Shown here piece after piece: positions 33,440 through 44,999 of a stretch of DNA of 64,000 bases. The notes under the pieces were generated by a model, which saw only the letters and a program-made list of their open reading frames with translations, did not search any database and was not told where the DNA came from. The stretch is from NCBI GenBank assembly GCA_035610365.1, contig CM069432.1, forward strand, positions 151,761,976 to 151,825,975, read 5' to 3'. A program made the position numbers and the translations under genes. This DNA is from Aquatica leii. Taxonomy: Eukaryota > Arthropoda > Insecta > Coleoptera > Lampyridae. Each line of letters opens with the position of its first letter. Position 1 is the stretch's first letter.

Positions 33440-34510
33440 ACAGGGCGGCATTATTGCCTCATCAGGTTGTACAAACCAGGATCAACACAAAAGCGGCACA
33501 ACTCCTTATCTGGTAATACAAACCAGGATAAACACAAAGCGGCACAACTTCCTCATCTGGTTATGCAAACCAGGATCAACACAAAGCGACACAATTGCCT
33601 TATCTGGTTAAGCAAACCAGGATGAACAAAAAGCGACACAACTGCTTCATTTGGTTATACAAACCAGGATCAACACAAAGCGGCGCAACTGCCTCATCTG
33701 GTTATACATACCAGGATCAACACAAAGCGGCACAACTGCCTCATCTGGTTATACAAACCAGGATCAACACAAAGCGGCACAACTGCCTCATCTGGTTATA
33801 CAAACCAGGATCAACACAAAGCGGCACAACTGCCACATCTGGTTATACAAACCAGGATCAACACAAAGCGGCACAACTGCCTCATCTGGTTATACAAACC
33901 AGGATCAACACAAAGCGGCTGCCTCATCTGGTTATACAAACCAGGATCAACACAAAGCGGCGCAACTGCCTCATCTGGTTATACAAACCAGGATCAACAC
34001 AAAGCGGCTGCCTCATCTGGTTATACAAACCAGGATCAACACAAAGCGGCACAACTGCCTCATCTGGTTATACAAACCAGGATCAACACAAAGCGGCTGC
34101 CTCATCTGGTTATACAAACCAGGATCAACACAAAGCGGCACAACTGCCTCATCTGGTTATACAAACCAGGATCAACACAAAGCGGCTGCCTCATCTGGTT
34201 ATACAAACCACGATCAACACAAAGCGGCACAACTGCCTCATCTGGTTATACAAACCAGGATCAACACAAAGCGGCACAACTGCCTCATCTGGTTATACAA
34301 ACCAGGATCAACACAAAGCGACACAACTGCCTCATCTGGTTATACAAACCAGGATCAACACAAAGCGGCACAACTGCCTCATCTGGTTATACAAACCAGG
34401 ATCAACACAAAGCGGCACAACTGCCTCATCTGGTTATACAAACTAGGATCAACACAAAGCGGCACAACTGCCTCATCTGGTTATACAAACCAGGATTAAC
34501 ACAAAGCGGC
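33440..34510. repeat. Satellite array, 47-bp unit with 42-bp variant
   Basis: About two dozen head-to-tail copies of a unit containing GGTTATACAAACCAGGATCA and AAAGCGGCACAACTGCCTC. Several copies lack 5 bp (AAGCGGCTGCCTC), giving 42 bp. The first few units (33440-33660) are the most diverged and the later ones nearly identical. The unit lacks stop codons, so long frames run through it in two phases. These are artefacts of the repeat and not proteins. Confidence 0.9.
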
Positions 34511-35009
34511 AATTAACTGAACCAAGCTATTATCACGTTGTTGAGAAACTTTCAACCAGTCGAAATATAAGTCGTTAACCTGAATCATATAAGTTGAGTC
34601 ATTTTTAGATTTGGGTGATAATAAAGTAGACACTTCTTTGCTTGATGTAGCTGGATTTCGTAAAAAGAAATCAGCATGCTTCCTTCGCAATAAAGAATGT
34701 CGAAGTTAAAGGCCTGTAAAAATGACTACCAACGATCTGCTCGTGGTGTAAGGTCTTGTTTTATAAGAGATGATTTAAGATAGTTCAATCTTGAATGACT
34801 GTAAAATAACGGCCTGAAAGATTTTGACGAAAATGCCTTGCAGCTTTGACTGCTAGAGTTTCAAGCTCATAAGAATTGTGTCGAGATTCTGAACCAGTAG
34901 TACGTTTACTAAAATACGCAACAGAATGAATTTTAGCTTCTCTTTTTTTTTGAAAAAGTACAGCACCATAACCAACTGAGCTAGCATCTGTATGAAGTTT
35001 TATTGGCAA
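34496..35009 (-). pseudogene. pol: Pol fragment: RNase H and connection region
   Basis: The frame at 35009-34785 reads IKLHTDASSVGYGAVLFQ (first RNase H Asp) and then YELETLAVKAARHFRQNL (Glu region). After a frameshift the strand continues with a typical LTPRADRW block and, at 34690, RKHADFFLRNP, the connection motif before integrase. The last codons (SLVQLIAALC) run into the satellite. Reverse transcriptase, protease and integrase are absent from the element. Confidence 0.7.
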
Positions 35010-35039
35010 GTCAAAATTAAAAATAGTTGAAACGGGTCG

Positions 35040-36174
35040 GACGTTAGACAGGGAATTACTTTATTATTTGTCTCATCGCAGTACAGACGTTGTTTGAAGA
35101 TTAACGCAATTTTTTTTTAACTCTTACAGAAGCAACATAATCGACTTTTTAATTTAAATTTTACTTTTGTTTACGGTAATCCAAAAACTTGCTTTAACAA
35201 AAGTTTTCACTACAATTTAAATGCGTTTTAAAAATTTAGTCATACAAAAGATGAAAAAGAAATAAATCATCCTTAATGTAAATAATTTCAATGTTTACAC
35301 CGGTTTACACACAAAATAGTATGCATTGTGTAAGCAATAATTTGATTTCTAATTAAAGGTGACGGATATTTTTCTGGTAGACACTTATTGTGTTAGAATT
35401 AAACTTCCTGTGATTAACACAAAAACAGTATGAACAACCTTTCTTTTTAATTCAAAATTTGCATCTTCATTCAGGTAAATTTAAATGTTTAATCAATAAA
35501 ATCAGTTCAATTAATTTTCAAATTAAAATTTTGTTTTATCAAACTTTTACTAATTATAATGTTTGTCTGTATAAAAATCATTTGGCAATGTAATAGTGAC
35601 ATTTTTTTTTATCTAAGGTAGTTATGTCGTTCAAACATTTGCCACTTCATAAACGGCAATATTTTGGTTTATAAGAATGACAATCCAAATTAAATAAACA
35701 GGAAAGATCTCACCAGATTTTAACTACAGCATTCGGAAGCATGGCCTGGGTTGCCACAGGGTCACGAACCCCTATCGAGTTTCTAAGCGGCGATACACTG
35801 CGGTGTCTTCATTGAAGTTCAAGACGTCCAGCTCCTTCATTTATGAAAGACGGTGACAATGCTCGACGCTTCGATCTAGTTTGACGACCAGAAAGAAATA
35901 GCGCCGGTTGCTTACCGAGTCTTCTTTGTAATATGGTACACGTGCCCTTAACGTAGCGGATTACAATTACGCCAAATAATAAATCACTTTTTAAAATTTG
36001 AATACATTCTGAATATTCTGTATTGTCGAAAGCGTTTCATCAATTAATTGGTTGTTTATGGCAACACTAAAATTTCCATTTACGGTTTCAGAAAACAGTT
36101 GAATTAAAACAATTTGTTTCGGTCACGTAAATATTCCATCCAAATCAAAAATAGTGCATCAACTTTCTGCATTT
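35040..36174. other. Non-coding interior of the LTR element
   Basis: No domain is recognisable. A G+C-richer block at 35735-35960 differs from its surroundings and might be remnant gag or captured sequence. Confidence 0.35.
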
Positions 36175-36357
36175 TTAAAATACGTTGGCAATTTTACATT
36201 TGTAAAATTTATTGAACTTGGTGACTTGTAAGATAACTAATAATAACTGTTGTAGCAATTTTACTCTTTCTAGAGTTGCACTACAATTTTCACTTTCACT
36301 TGCACTTTTTCGTAACGGATCATTATTATCAATTTGCAGTCCTGATCCCACTTCTGA
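36175..36357 (-). pseudogene. Short gag-like ORF next to the 5' LTR
   Basis: The open frame starts inside the LTR (36420) and continues past the primer site to 36175, with DNNDPLRKSASESENC and a Leu-rich helix (LLQQLLLVILQ). The position fits a gag N-terminus, but the sequence alone is not diagnostic. Confidence 0.3.
36345..36357 (-). promoter_or_regulatory. Primer-binding-like site (leucine tRNA type)
   Basis: The minus strand reads TCAGAAGTGGGAT directly after the LTR. It matches the complement of the 3' region of insect tRNA-Leu, offset by the missing TGGTG. mdg3/micropia-type elements use leucine tRNA. Confidence 0.45.
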
Positions 36358-36902
36358 TGTCAGAGACGGATCGAAAATAAAAGGGGCTTCGCTGGGCGTT
36401 TGTACTGGGTTAGACTGCATCGATAATTTATTACAAGTGAATAACGCACGACACTGACCGTTTACGCAATTTATTTACTATAGCAAAAGTTACAATTACA
36501 AATTTCAAACAAAGTCATTAACACAAACAAACAAAGCTGATTTCATTAATATAAAAATTAAATTTATAAACGTTTAATGATCAACACTGGAACAAACGAT
36601 CCGACACCAGCTCTTTTATCTTATCAAGTTGTCACCACTAAATCTCATTTCCATCTCCCCTCTTACAAGTTATATTTTTCAGCTAGTGTCGTTCCATTCG
36701 CATGAAAGATTGTAATTTCACGCGCGTTCCTATGCCCATAAAAGGCAATAATACAAAATATCAAATCCTTATTGGTTGATTCTAAGTTATTAAGTTACAA
36801 AGACTAAACATTTGAAACATAATTTATGGGAACACAAACAAATAAGTGCACGTGTACACAATCCATGGCCGCAGGCAGGGTTTATATTCGGTGCCTCCGA
36901 CA
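36358..36902 (-). repeat. 5' LTR (545 bp)
   Basis: Partner of 32715-33259 and of the same length. It lies at the high-coordinate end, so it is the 5' LTR for a minus-strand element. Confidence 0.85.
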
Positions 36903-37159
36903 CATATAACAAAAAGAAAAATATGTTATTTTGTGATTTGGACGCCACTGGGGATTTTAGTAGAAAAGGTGAGATGTAGCAATTTTTTGGAAAATCGCTG
37001 TAACTTATTTATCCTTTTTAAATTAACAGAGATGACGAATTTTGGGAAACAAAAATGGTCCATCAACTAGAGAGATTTTTTCACAAGTGTTTGCTGCCAG
37101 AAATTATAGATCCCAGAAAGCGCCGTAAAATGCCACTGAGAAATCCACCGCGTCAGTAA
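36903..37159 (+). pseudogene. YqaJ-type nuclease domain, C-terminal remainder
   Basis: Immediately after the LTR element, and using the duplicated CATA, the reading resumes as ITKRKICYFVIWTPLGILVEK, the block that follows QIQGQL in YqaJ-like proteins. A possible donor GTGAGA (36970) and acceptor TTAACAG suggest a small intron, although the phase is off by one or two bases. The reading then gives NRDDEFWETKM and CLLPEIIDPRKRRK, ending PPRQ and TAA at 37157-37159. This is the natural C-terminus of the Mutator/YqaJ polyprotein. Confidence 0.65.
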
Positions 37160-38972
37160 ATTTTACTGCAGCAAAAACTTTAAACCATTTGTTGCTTTGT
37201 TTTTTATTTTTTTTTTTCAACCAGATTTATAGAATAATGAAACGACCAATCCTGATTTTGAGTTAATTTTAGAAAAAATTTAGAAATTAATAAAAAAAAA
37301 ATTTGTAGGTATTGAAATAAGAGATTTACTGCACAAAACCCGAACTCAATCGGTTAAAAAATACTCTCAAAACATGAATTAGTTTTATATTCTGCAAAAT
37401 TATGTTTGGAATTAAAACAATTACGTGCATTTACAATCTAAAGTTATTTTTATCTGTAAATGCTGATTGTGCACGTAGTAGTGATAAATGCACGAACGAA
37501 CGCGTAAATACTAGACGACCTTGAGTGTAATATTAAGTCAAATGTCATTCATTTTTTTAACCAATGTTTCTACGTATAATTGCCACAGAGAAGAAACCTG
37601 TAGTGGTACAGGTATCTATCTAAGCGCTATCTAGAATTAATCGGATTAATGCAATAACTAAAGTCTGACAGAGATGTGCATATCTCGAAACACGCCCCCA
37701 AAGTCCTGATGGGGGTACCGGCCACCGCACGTCCCGCTCACAGCAGATGGTTGTGTACCAACAAATTTATAGCCTTAAAGCACTACAAATACAATTACAG
37801 GATCCGTAAGGATTATGTTGTGGGTAAGGATGCCATACGTCAGGAATTTTTCAGACATGTCCGGTAATTTAAGGTCTTTGTCCGATATACAGAAGGCATT
37901 CTAAGACGTTTGGAATTGCTACCATTAAATAAAGTAATTTTTAAAAAACCAAGCAAACCACGTTTTTATTAAAAAATCAATGTTACATGCATTCATTATG
38001 ATCATTTTTCTTATATTTAGCGCTCCCGGAAACACTTTTCAACACTTCAAAGTCTTTAATATTAGTTTTGTTTTCTCACATAACATAATTAACATTATAT
38101 TTACAAGAAAGTCCGGAAATTTCTTCAAAAATTCGCAATTTAATCCGGAATTTTGATTTGGCAACCTTAGTTGTGAGTACTAGATATTTTTTTTATAAAT
38201 GCTATAACAGATCTATAAAATGTTTTTGGTGTTTAGCAAATTTGTATGTACTAGTAGTATTTTTGTTTTTGTATTTTTGCAATTTGCAATGGTATTATAA
38301 AATTACCAGCTCATTTATTTTGTAAAATTCTAATTTTTACATGTGGTTGCATAATCTGTGGCAATTTAACAAATATTTTGTTTGTGTTTTGCAACCACTT
38401 TTTTTTTAAATTTAAAACAAGTGAAAGGGTACTTATGACCGAAGTAGCTGGCCTAGAAAAAATATTCCACTGCTCTGATTGAACTATTTTAATTCTGACA
38501 CTTTCTTGTTAAAATAACATTAGCAGAAGTGCAAAACTATTATCAACGTAAAAACTGTTGGAATATGGATAAACCTTCATTTAATTAATCAAATTCAAGT
38601 TTATTTTAGCACTAGCTAAAACAAATTACTTACTTAAAATAAATATGTTTACTTAATTCTATTGTCCTTAATTGTCATAAATTCTAATTTTTAGCTATTG
38701 TATACCACATATGCAAGTTTGTGCGCTCGGGTTTAAAATGCCTACTAGTGAAAAAAACGGCTAATTTACACAGGAACCCGTTAAATAAATAACTATTTTT
38801 TTATGTATGCGACAGTTATGATCGCTATTTTTTTCATATAACCGATAACAGAGTATAACTTAAACTAACAGTCATAGCGCTAGTAACACAACCAGATTGG
38901 ATTGAGATAGGCTATTAATATTGGTGCAACATTAAAATATAACACTTTTATAAATAGTATATATATATTGGC
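37160..38972. other. Non-coding 3' flank; one unidentified short ORF
   Basis: The 3' end of the Mutator-like element should lie here but no terminal repeat was recognised. A 63-codon plus-strand frame at 37676-37867 is G+C-richer than its surroundings and contains IRKDYVVGKDAIRQEFF. I do not recognise it; it might be an exon or a retrocopy. The rest shows nothing. Confidence 0.3.
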
Positions 38973-40125
38973 AACAATCTGTATTCTACATTAGCAACCA
39001 ATATTTGTCCTAGCTTGGTGACCAATGTGTTTTCTACGTTGGTGACCTATCTACGTTACATATTGTAAACCAACATCTATTCCCAGACAGCACACATATA
39101 ATAGGAATATGATCTCAATCTTCCTATTTTAATTTTCTTGCCATATGCTTACTACATATTGCATATACATTTCTTAGCATAACCAAATTTTTTTTAAGTT
39201 ACAAATAATATTTGTCGTATATCTATATGGAATATATACAAGACATATTTATAAAATAATGTACCTGTCTTATTTCAAAAAAAGTACCATGTATATTCTT
39301 GAAATAAATATTCTTTGTATATCTTATTTATTTATATATGTACATATATAGATATATAAAGGAACTTGGTGAGTAAAATTACTGTTTTTAGTCAATATTA
39401 AGGTTAATATGTATCCTTAAACCATTTTTACTTTAAAAGAGTAATTAGTTTTCAATTTGTTAAGTAATTGGTTTCAGAAAAAAATATATATGATTTCTTA
39501 GTAGCATTACCATTCCAGTACATATAAAAACAGGAGGACCTAGGAATTCAAATTAAAAAAAAATCCTATGGTAACTGTCAGTGATATCCATATCATATCA
39601 AGTAAAAATTACAGATATCTTGAGAATATATTAGGATTGCTTCCTGCATATCCAGTAAAAATTATAGATATCTTGAGAATATATTAGGCTTGCTTCCTGC
39701 ATCTTCTCATAAAATACCATGATCATATTTCTTCAATATTCCTCGAATATCTACATAATACTTCAATGAGATAACTAGAGAATATATTTTCGTGCGACAA
39801 ACACTAATGCTAAGTATATTATATTCTTTGTTTAGGTATATATTAGTACATATAGAGAATATCTGAATCTTCCAGTGCAATATTCATAACATGCGACTGA
39901 TATAAGTTTATGCTATTTGGGTTTTAAATAGAAAAATAACAACTATTGTACATTGATAACATATATTGGTTCTGCATTGATAACCGACATCTATTCTACA
40001 TTGGTGACGTGTATTCATTTTAGATTGCGAACCAACTTCTATTCTTTATTGGCGACCTGTATTGATCCTACATTGATAACCAACAATTGTTCTAGATTCA
40101 AAACCAATCTTTATTTTATATTAAA
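38973..40125. repeat. Degenerate ~27-bp minisatellite split by an insertion
   Basis: At 38973-39080 and again at 39950-40125 the sequence repeats blocks such as TTCTACATTGGTGACCAACA every 25-28 bp with many changes. The two parts were probably one array. Confidence 0.55.
39082..39921. mobile_element. 840-bp insertion with CCCA...TGGG ends
   Basis: It begins CCCAGACAGCACACATATAA and ends TTTATGCTATTTGGG. The ends form an imperfect inverted repeat (CCCA, 3 variable bases, AGCA). Inside, a 53-bp unit containing AGATATCTTGAGAATATATT is duplicated in tandem (about 39600-39705). No ORF. It interrupts the minisatellite. No clean target duplication. Confidence 0.45.
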
Positions 40126-41431
40126 TAGATTAGTTGTTAGTAATAAATATTATAATAATTTAGTAACGTATATATTCTTTATTGTCTACAAAAAATATTA
40201 ACAATTTTTTTTACATGTATTAAAATTATTATTTTCAGCAATGAATTAGATAAAATAAGAAAAAAAATTATAACTAATTAAATTAAAAATAAATCATTAA
40301 TTATCATACAAAAACAATAATACATAAAACTAACTAAAAATTCTTCAGCCATGCGAACATCAGTGATAAGATTTTCAAATATTTGTGTGCACTTATTGGA
40401 TTCGGCGTTCAACTGCAACTTTAACAAAAATTAATACTAAATATATTAATATTAAAGTATATTTACACCTTACCCAAAATAACTTCGTAAATTTTTATTG
40501 TACTACAAAATGATCATTTATTCTTTCTTCTAAAACTCGAGTATAAAGCTATCGCTTGGAGTTTTTTCGTATCGCTATAAAAAGAAAACAAAACACCTTT
40601 CTAAAATTAGTAATTGGAACTTACCAATATTATATTTTTTTTGGTTCTTCTAAATCTTCATCTTTAGTTTTCATCGGCAGTTTATTGCATACAATATCTT
40701 GAAACTAATAATTTGCTCGTTAGTGGGAGCAATATTTAAAATTTCTGTAATACTTTAATTATTAAATACGATATATTAAGTAGGTATTGGGATTAATTAT
40801 TAAATACGATATATTAAGTAAGTATAGGGATTTGTTTATTTTAAGATAACGAATTTAATGAATTAGGATTATGTTATTTATAGAATTAAATTACTATTTC
40901 AAACCAAAAAATGTGTTTATCAAAACCTGAGTAAACCCAAATTAAAAACACAATACAATTAAAAATGAGATTTAATGTTATAATAAAAAAATTTACTTAC
41001 TTTAAATCCAAGTACCTGCCGCAAACAATAACTACGTACAATATTTACCTGATTTAAGAAGTCTTTGTATTTTATGCAGTAAGAAGTTTGAAATCACAAA
41101 AACACAGTAAAATCAAAGGTAAAATATTTCAATGCGCTGTGACTCACTTTAAGACGATAAGACTAACTAAAACAATAGCAGGTATTCTCATCGATAGAAC
41201 CGTTTCCGACCTACTCGCTTGGAAGATTAGAACGCGCTGTACATTTCGATGGGCAAGCATTTGTTTGTTTAACTTTTTGGACGCATCTATAACAGTCACC
41301 TCGGAGGGCAAACTCGCCCCGTTTGACGGTACTATTAATATTCATTGTTTATGTTATCAATATTCACTGAATTTTCATGACATTCAAAAATATCTATCAG
41401 AGATTACTTAGATATTTTTACTAATGGTATT
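40126..41431. other. Non-coding stretch with one unidentified ORF
   Basis: A 107-codon plus-strand frame (41088-41411) is the only candidate. It is Lys/Thr-rich at the start and contains no motif I can name. A 38-bp block is repeated in tandem near 40760-40825 (TTAAATACGATATATTAAGT). Otherwise nothing is seen. Confidence 0.3.
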
Positions 41432-41658
41432 TGTGGTGTCTTTAAATAAATAAAACAACATACGAAATAAGTGCTATATTTAACGATTGTCTTAAATGGA
41501 GGCTTGTGGCGAACTTGACATCAAACATAATCTTAAGACATTGTCCTAGTATGCGTCGGTGCGGTATATAAATACTTTTGCTGGTGACGCAACAATCACG
41601 TGTATAAACCCATAATGGATTACAAGTAATCTAAATTATATAAGTACAATACATTACA
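41432..41658 (-). repeat. 3' LTR (227 bp)
   Basis: TGTGGTGTCTTTAAATAAAT to ACATTACA. The only difference seen from the 5' LTR is G versus A near 41614. Confidence 0.9.
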
Positions 41659-41723
41659 GCACTTTCCCCTAAAAGAAAATAAAATAATACAAGCAAATGA
41701 AATACAAAACTATATAACTAAAG

Positions 41724-42310
41724 TTACAAATTTAACCTATTAGGTGCTTTAACATTTCTCTTAGGTCTATTAAGTGCAATAGAATCATGAACGCTAACTT
41801 GATTTTTATTATTAAACTGTTGATTAAACGATACATTTTCAGATCTTGCATTACTTATCTTAGAATTACAATCTGAATCTTTCTCTATATTTTTTTCTGT
41901 CCCTACTTCCTCCCTACAAACAGGAGTTTCAATATTGCTGTTATGTGCAGGCAATACACTAAGATTCATATTATTATATGAATTTTTTATATTATCAGAA
42001 TTTGCATCTGAGTTGGCTACTGCTTTTTCAAAATAGTCATTGTTTTCCTTAAATGGCAAATTACAAGGTTTTATCTGATCGAGATGTCTTTTCCAAATAG
42101 AATCGTCACACGTTTTAACTAAATAAGTAACTGGACTTAATTTCTTTAAAATCACAGATTTTTTCCAATTTGAATGTCTAAAGTCCTTAGCCATTACTAC
42201 ATCAGAAATTTTAAATTCAATTTTTCTATTACCGTGGAAAAATTGTTTTTGTTTACTTTGTTTATCCACGACTCTATTTTTGATTTCGGTTTTTAAAAGA
42301 TCCCATCTAG
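41724..42310 (-). pseudogene. pol: Mag-like pol: integrase C-terminal region
   Basis: Directly after the hAT insertion the frame reads WDLLKTEIKNRVVDKQSKQ and then DVVMAKDFRHSNWKK, with TYLVKTCDDSIWKRHLDQIKP, the SH3-like C-terminal domain of gypsy integrases that ends in RHLDQI. The tail of about 110 residues is Asn/Ser-rich and ends PKRNVKAPNRLNL. The Met at 42269 is internal. The 8-bp duplication CCATCTAG at 42303-42310 is the end of the hAT insertion scar. Confidence 0.75.
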
Positions 42311-43256
42311 CAGTGGCGGCTTCTCTATTAGGTCACTCGGACAATGACCCTCCAAAATGAATTAGAAAACTGTTTTATTTACTATAAAATTACAAGAACT
42401 CGCGTTTAAATCAAATTATCAGCGTTTGCATTTGAATTTTCATTGTAAGCGCAACATATGCGAAAACATACGAATTTACCCGAGGCTGTTGTGTTTTATA
42501 GTCCCTGTGTATTATATTGTATTATATAATGCAGCCGAATCGTAAATGATAGTTATTGTAGTCAAGAGTGCAACACGCATAATACAATCTTATGCGAATT
42601 AGAAAAAGACAACTAAATGGTTTCTGCGGTTGTCAGCCGAGTCCCATTTCGCGTACTCAATGCAATGCTTACGTCATTTATTATTATCTCCGCAATACGT
42701 GTTTGTAAAACAAAAATGCTGAAATGCACATTTTTTATCTCATACGACAAACTTTGCACTCGTTTTTTTATTTGTTTGATAATATTAGTTTGTAACCAAT
42801 GTCAATGACTTTCACAAGTTAAAAGAAAATTAATTATGTTTAAGACGGTTTAAGTACATATTACCGTTTTTGTTTGATAAAAAAAATTAATCGCTATTAA
42901 TAGTTTAAATTTTGAAAGACGTTTAGAATTTAAAACCAATGGTCGTCCTCGGCCTTTACTTCAAATTCGACAAACAAGTAAACATAAAACTAAAGAAGTA
43001 CACCGTAATTTTAAAGAATCTATGTACGATTTATCAGAATGGATTTGTGGATGTGGAGAAACATGGAAAAATCTTTAATTGAAAACATTGTAAATTTTAA
43101 TGAACTTGTTATCGATCATTTTGCTAATTCTAAAGATAGAGAATAGATCTTAAATATAAATCGCTTTAATGCTTTTTTTTTACTTTTTGTGATAATTGCG
43201 TTTTTTTGAATATTTTAAAATGACCCTCTGGTATGATTGACCACCAGCCGCCACTG
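42311..43256 (+). mobile_element. 946-bp hAT element inserted in the integrase, TSD CCATCTAG
   Basis: The ends are CAGTGGCGGCT and AGCCGCCACTG, a perfect 11-bp inverted repeat. The flanks 42303-42310 and 43257-43264 are the same 8 bp, CCATCTAG, as expected for hAT transposition. The interior is mostly deleted and retains only a transposase N-terminal fragment, so it is non-autonomous. Confidence 0.9.
42908..43078 (+). pseudogene. hAT transposase N-terminal (TTF-type zinc finger) fragment
   Basis: The strand reads FERRLEFKTNGRPRPLLQI, then YDLSEWICGCGETWKNL and a stop. This is the beginning of the TTF-type zinc finger common to the hAT/ZMYM group, where YD..xWLCGC is followed by a second Cys-rich block that is missing here. 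The reading lies in the orientation of the hAT ends. The catalytic domain is absent. Confidence 0.65.
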
Positions 43257-43779
43257 CCATCTAGTACGAACTTTACGTCCTAATTGTAATTCTGCAGGTG
43301 AAATACCTGTGGTACAATGAGGGGTAGAACGATAATGAAATCAAAATCTAGAACACGCTTGTTTTTTTATCTTTAAATTGACTGTATATAAGTTTAAATT
43401 TATTTTTAAAGGTTTTAACAATATTTTCAGCAGCTCCATTGGAGGCTGGATGATAAGGCGCTGTTAAGTAATGATGAATACCATTATTCCGACAGAATTC
43501 TTCAAATAATTCTGACGTAAAAGACGGCCCGTTATCAGTAACTAATTTGAAAGGAATACCCCACGAACAAATATAATCTTGAAAAATTTCAATCGTTGAT
43601 TCGGAAGTAATATTACGCATTGGCCTTATCTCGACCCATTTAGAATACGCGTCAACTATAATAATGTACATATCGCCGTTAAGTGGACCTAAAAAATCAG
43701 CATGGATTCTTTCGTTAGGCGCGCCCGGCCAATCCCAAACATGCAATTGAGCTTTGGGTGGATTATTAGAATTTTCCAA
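43257..43779 (-). pseudogene. pol: Mag-like pol: integrase catalytic core
   Basis: The frame reads ERIHADFLGPLNGDMY (first Asp), KLVTDNGPSFTSELFEEF (second Asp) and HPASNGAAENIVKTFKNKF (catalytic Glu), so all three acidic residues are present. The open frame ends at 43348; a frameshift there leads to CTTGISPAELQLGRKVRT, which runs to the hAT insertion at 43257. The Cys of the zinc-binding domain is just upstream in the overlapping frame. It would integrate element cDNA. Confidence 0.8.
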
Positions 43780-44999
43780 ACAAAATTTACAGTTTTTGTT
43801 ATTTCCTCAATGTCACGATCAATATTAGGCCACCAAACGTAAGATCTGGCTAACGCTTTCATTCTTACTATGCCCATATGGGCTTCATGCAATTCATTTA
43901 ACAACAATGGTTGCAAAGAGCTTGGAATAACGAGTCGATGTCCCCACATTATGCATCCATTTTCAATTCTAAGTTCGAATTCTTTCTTTTTAAAGTTCAT
44001 TAAATTTTTGTCAACTACATCCGGCCAATTACCCTTAAAAATAATTTTATAAACTTTATTTAAAATTAAGTCTTTTTTGGTTTCTTTGTGAAGTAAATCG
44101 CTGGTAATTGCACCTATATTTTCGTCAACAAAATTCAAATAATCATAATCTCCTAAACCATCGTTAATTTCTTCCGGCGCGTGCATACGCGATAAACAAT
44201 CTGCGCTAATGTTTTGAGAACCTTTAATATATTTAATCTTAAACGAATAACCGGAAAGAAAAACACTCCAACGTTGTACACGGCTTGCTGCCATTTGTGG
44301 GATACCTTTTTTTTCTCCGAAAATATACGTAAGCGGCTTGTGATCTGTTTCAAGAACGAATTCCCGACCATATAAATATTGATGGAAAACCTTGACCGCA
44401 TGAACGATTGACAATGCTTCTTTGTCGAGTTGAGAATAATTACGTTCCGATTTATTTAACGCGCGTGATGTAAAAGCAATCGGACGATCGTTGCTATTTT
44501 TGTAAGTGTGAGCTAAGACTGCTCCAATACCCGTGGGAGACGCGTCACACGTAACTTTTATTGGCAATTCGGAGTCATAATAAACTAAAACTTCGTGAGA
44601 AATTAAACATTGTTTAGCTTCCTCGAACGCTTTCTGGCAATCGGCTGACCACGTGAATGTTTGCTGTTTTCTAAGTAAACAATATAACGGATACATAATA
44701 TCGGCATAATTTTTTATAAACTTCGAATAATATACAAGCATACCGATGAAAGTTTGTAAATCTTTAACATTTTTTGGAACTTGAATATTTAAAATAGCAG
44801 CAATTTTATCGTGGCTAATGCGAATACCGTTTTCGTCTAATTCGTAACCCAAGTAATTAATTTTATTTTGACCAATTTCGCATTTTTCTTTCGAGAGGGT
44901 AAGTCCGGCGTTTCGCAATCTTTCTAAAATTAATCTCAATATTTGCATCGTGCTCTTGTTTAGTCGAGCCCGTGATTTTAATATCATCGAATAAAACAA
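43689..44999 (-). pseudogene. pol: Mag-like pol: RT thumb, RNase H, integrase zinc region
   Basis: The 436-codon frame begins after a frameshift near 44940 that separates it from the RT palm. It holds LSKEKCEIGQNKINYLGYEL and the thumb, then the RNase H domain with VTCDASPTGIGAVLAH, KEALSIVHAVKVFHQYLYG and ETDHKPLTYIFG, and the connection ISADCLSRMHAPEE. The integrase zinc region follows with LHEAHMGIVRMKALARSYVWW. A second frameshift near 43780 moves the reading into the next frame. In an intact copy this would be one polyprotein with the flanking segments. Confidence 0.85.

Larger units (their letters stand above)
32715..36902 (-). mobile_element. Non-autonomous Ty3/gypsy-type LTR element inside the YqaJ domain
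   Basis: It is bounded by two 545-bp LTRs (three differences seen by eye) and flanked by CATA on both sides (32711-32714 and 36903-36906), a 4-bp target duplication. Primer site, gag fragment, RNase H and connection fragments read on the minus strand. Most of pol is missing, and a 47/42-bp satellite occupies the place downstream of the connection region. The element cannot be autonomous. Removing it in the mind restores the YqaJ frame. Confidence 0.85.

Noticed and set aside
33434-34499. Two overlapping ~283-residue plus-strand ORFs with a repeated peptide
   Set aside because: They are products of a stop-free 47-bp satellite read in different phases; mixing of 47- and 42-bp units shifts the frame, so no selection for a protein is visible.
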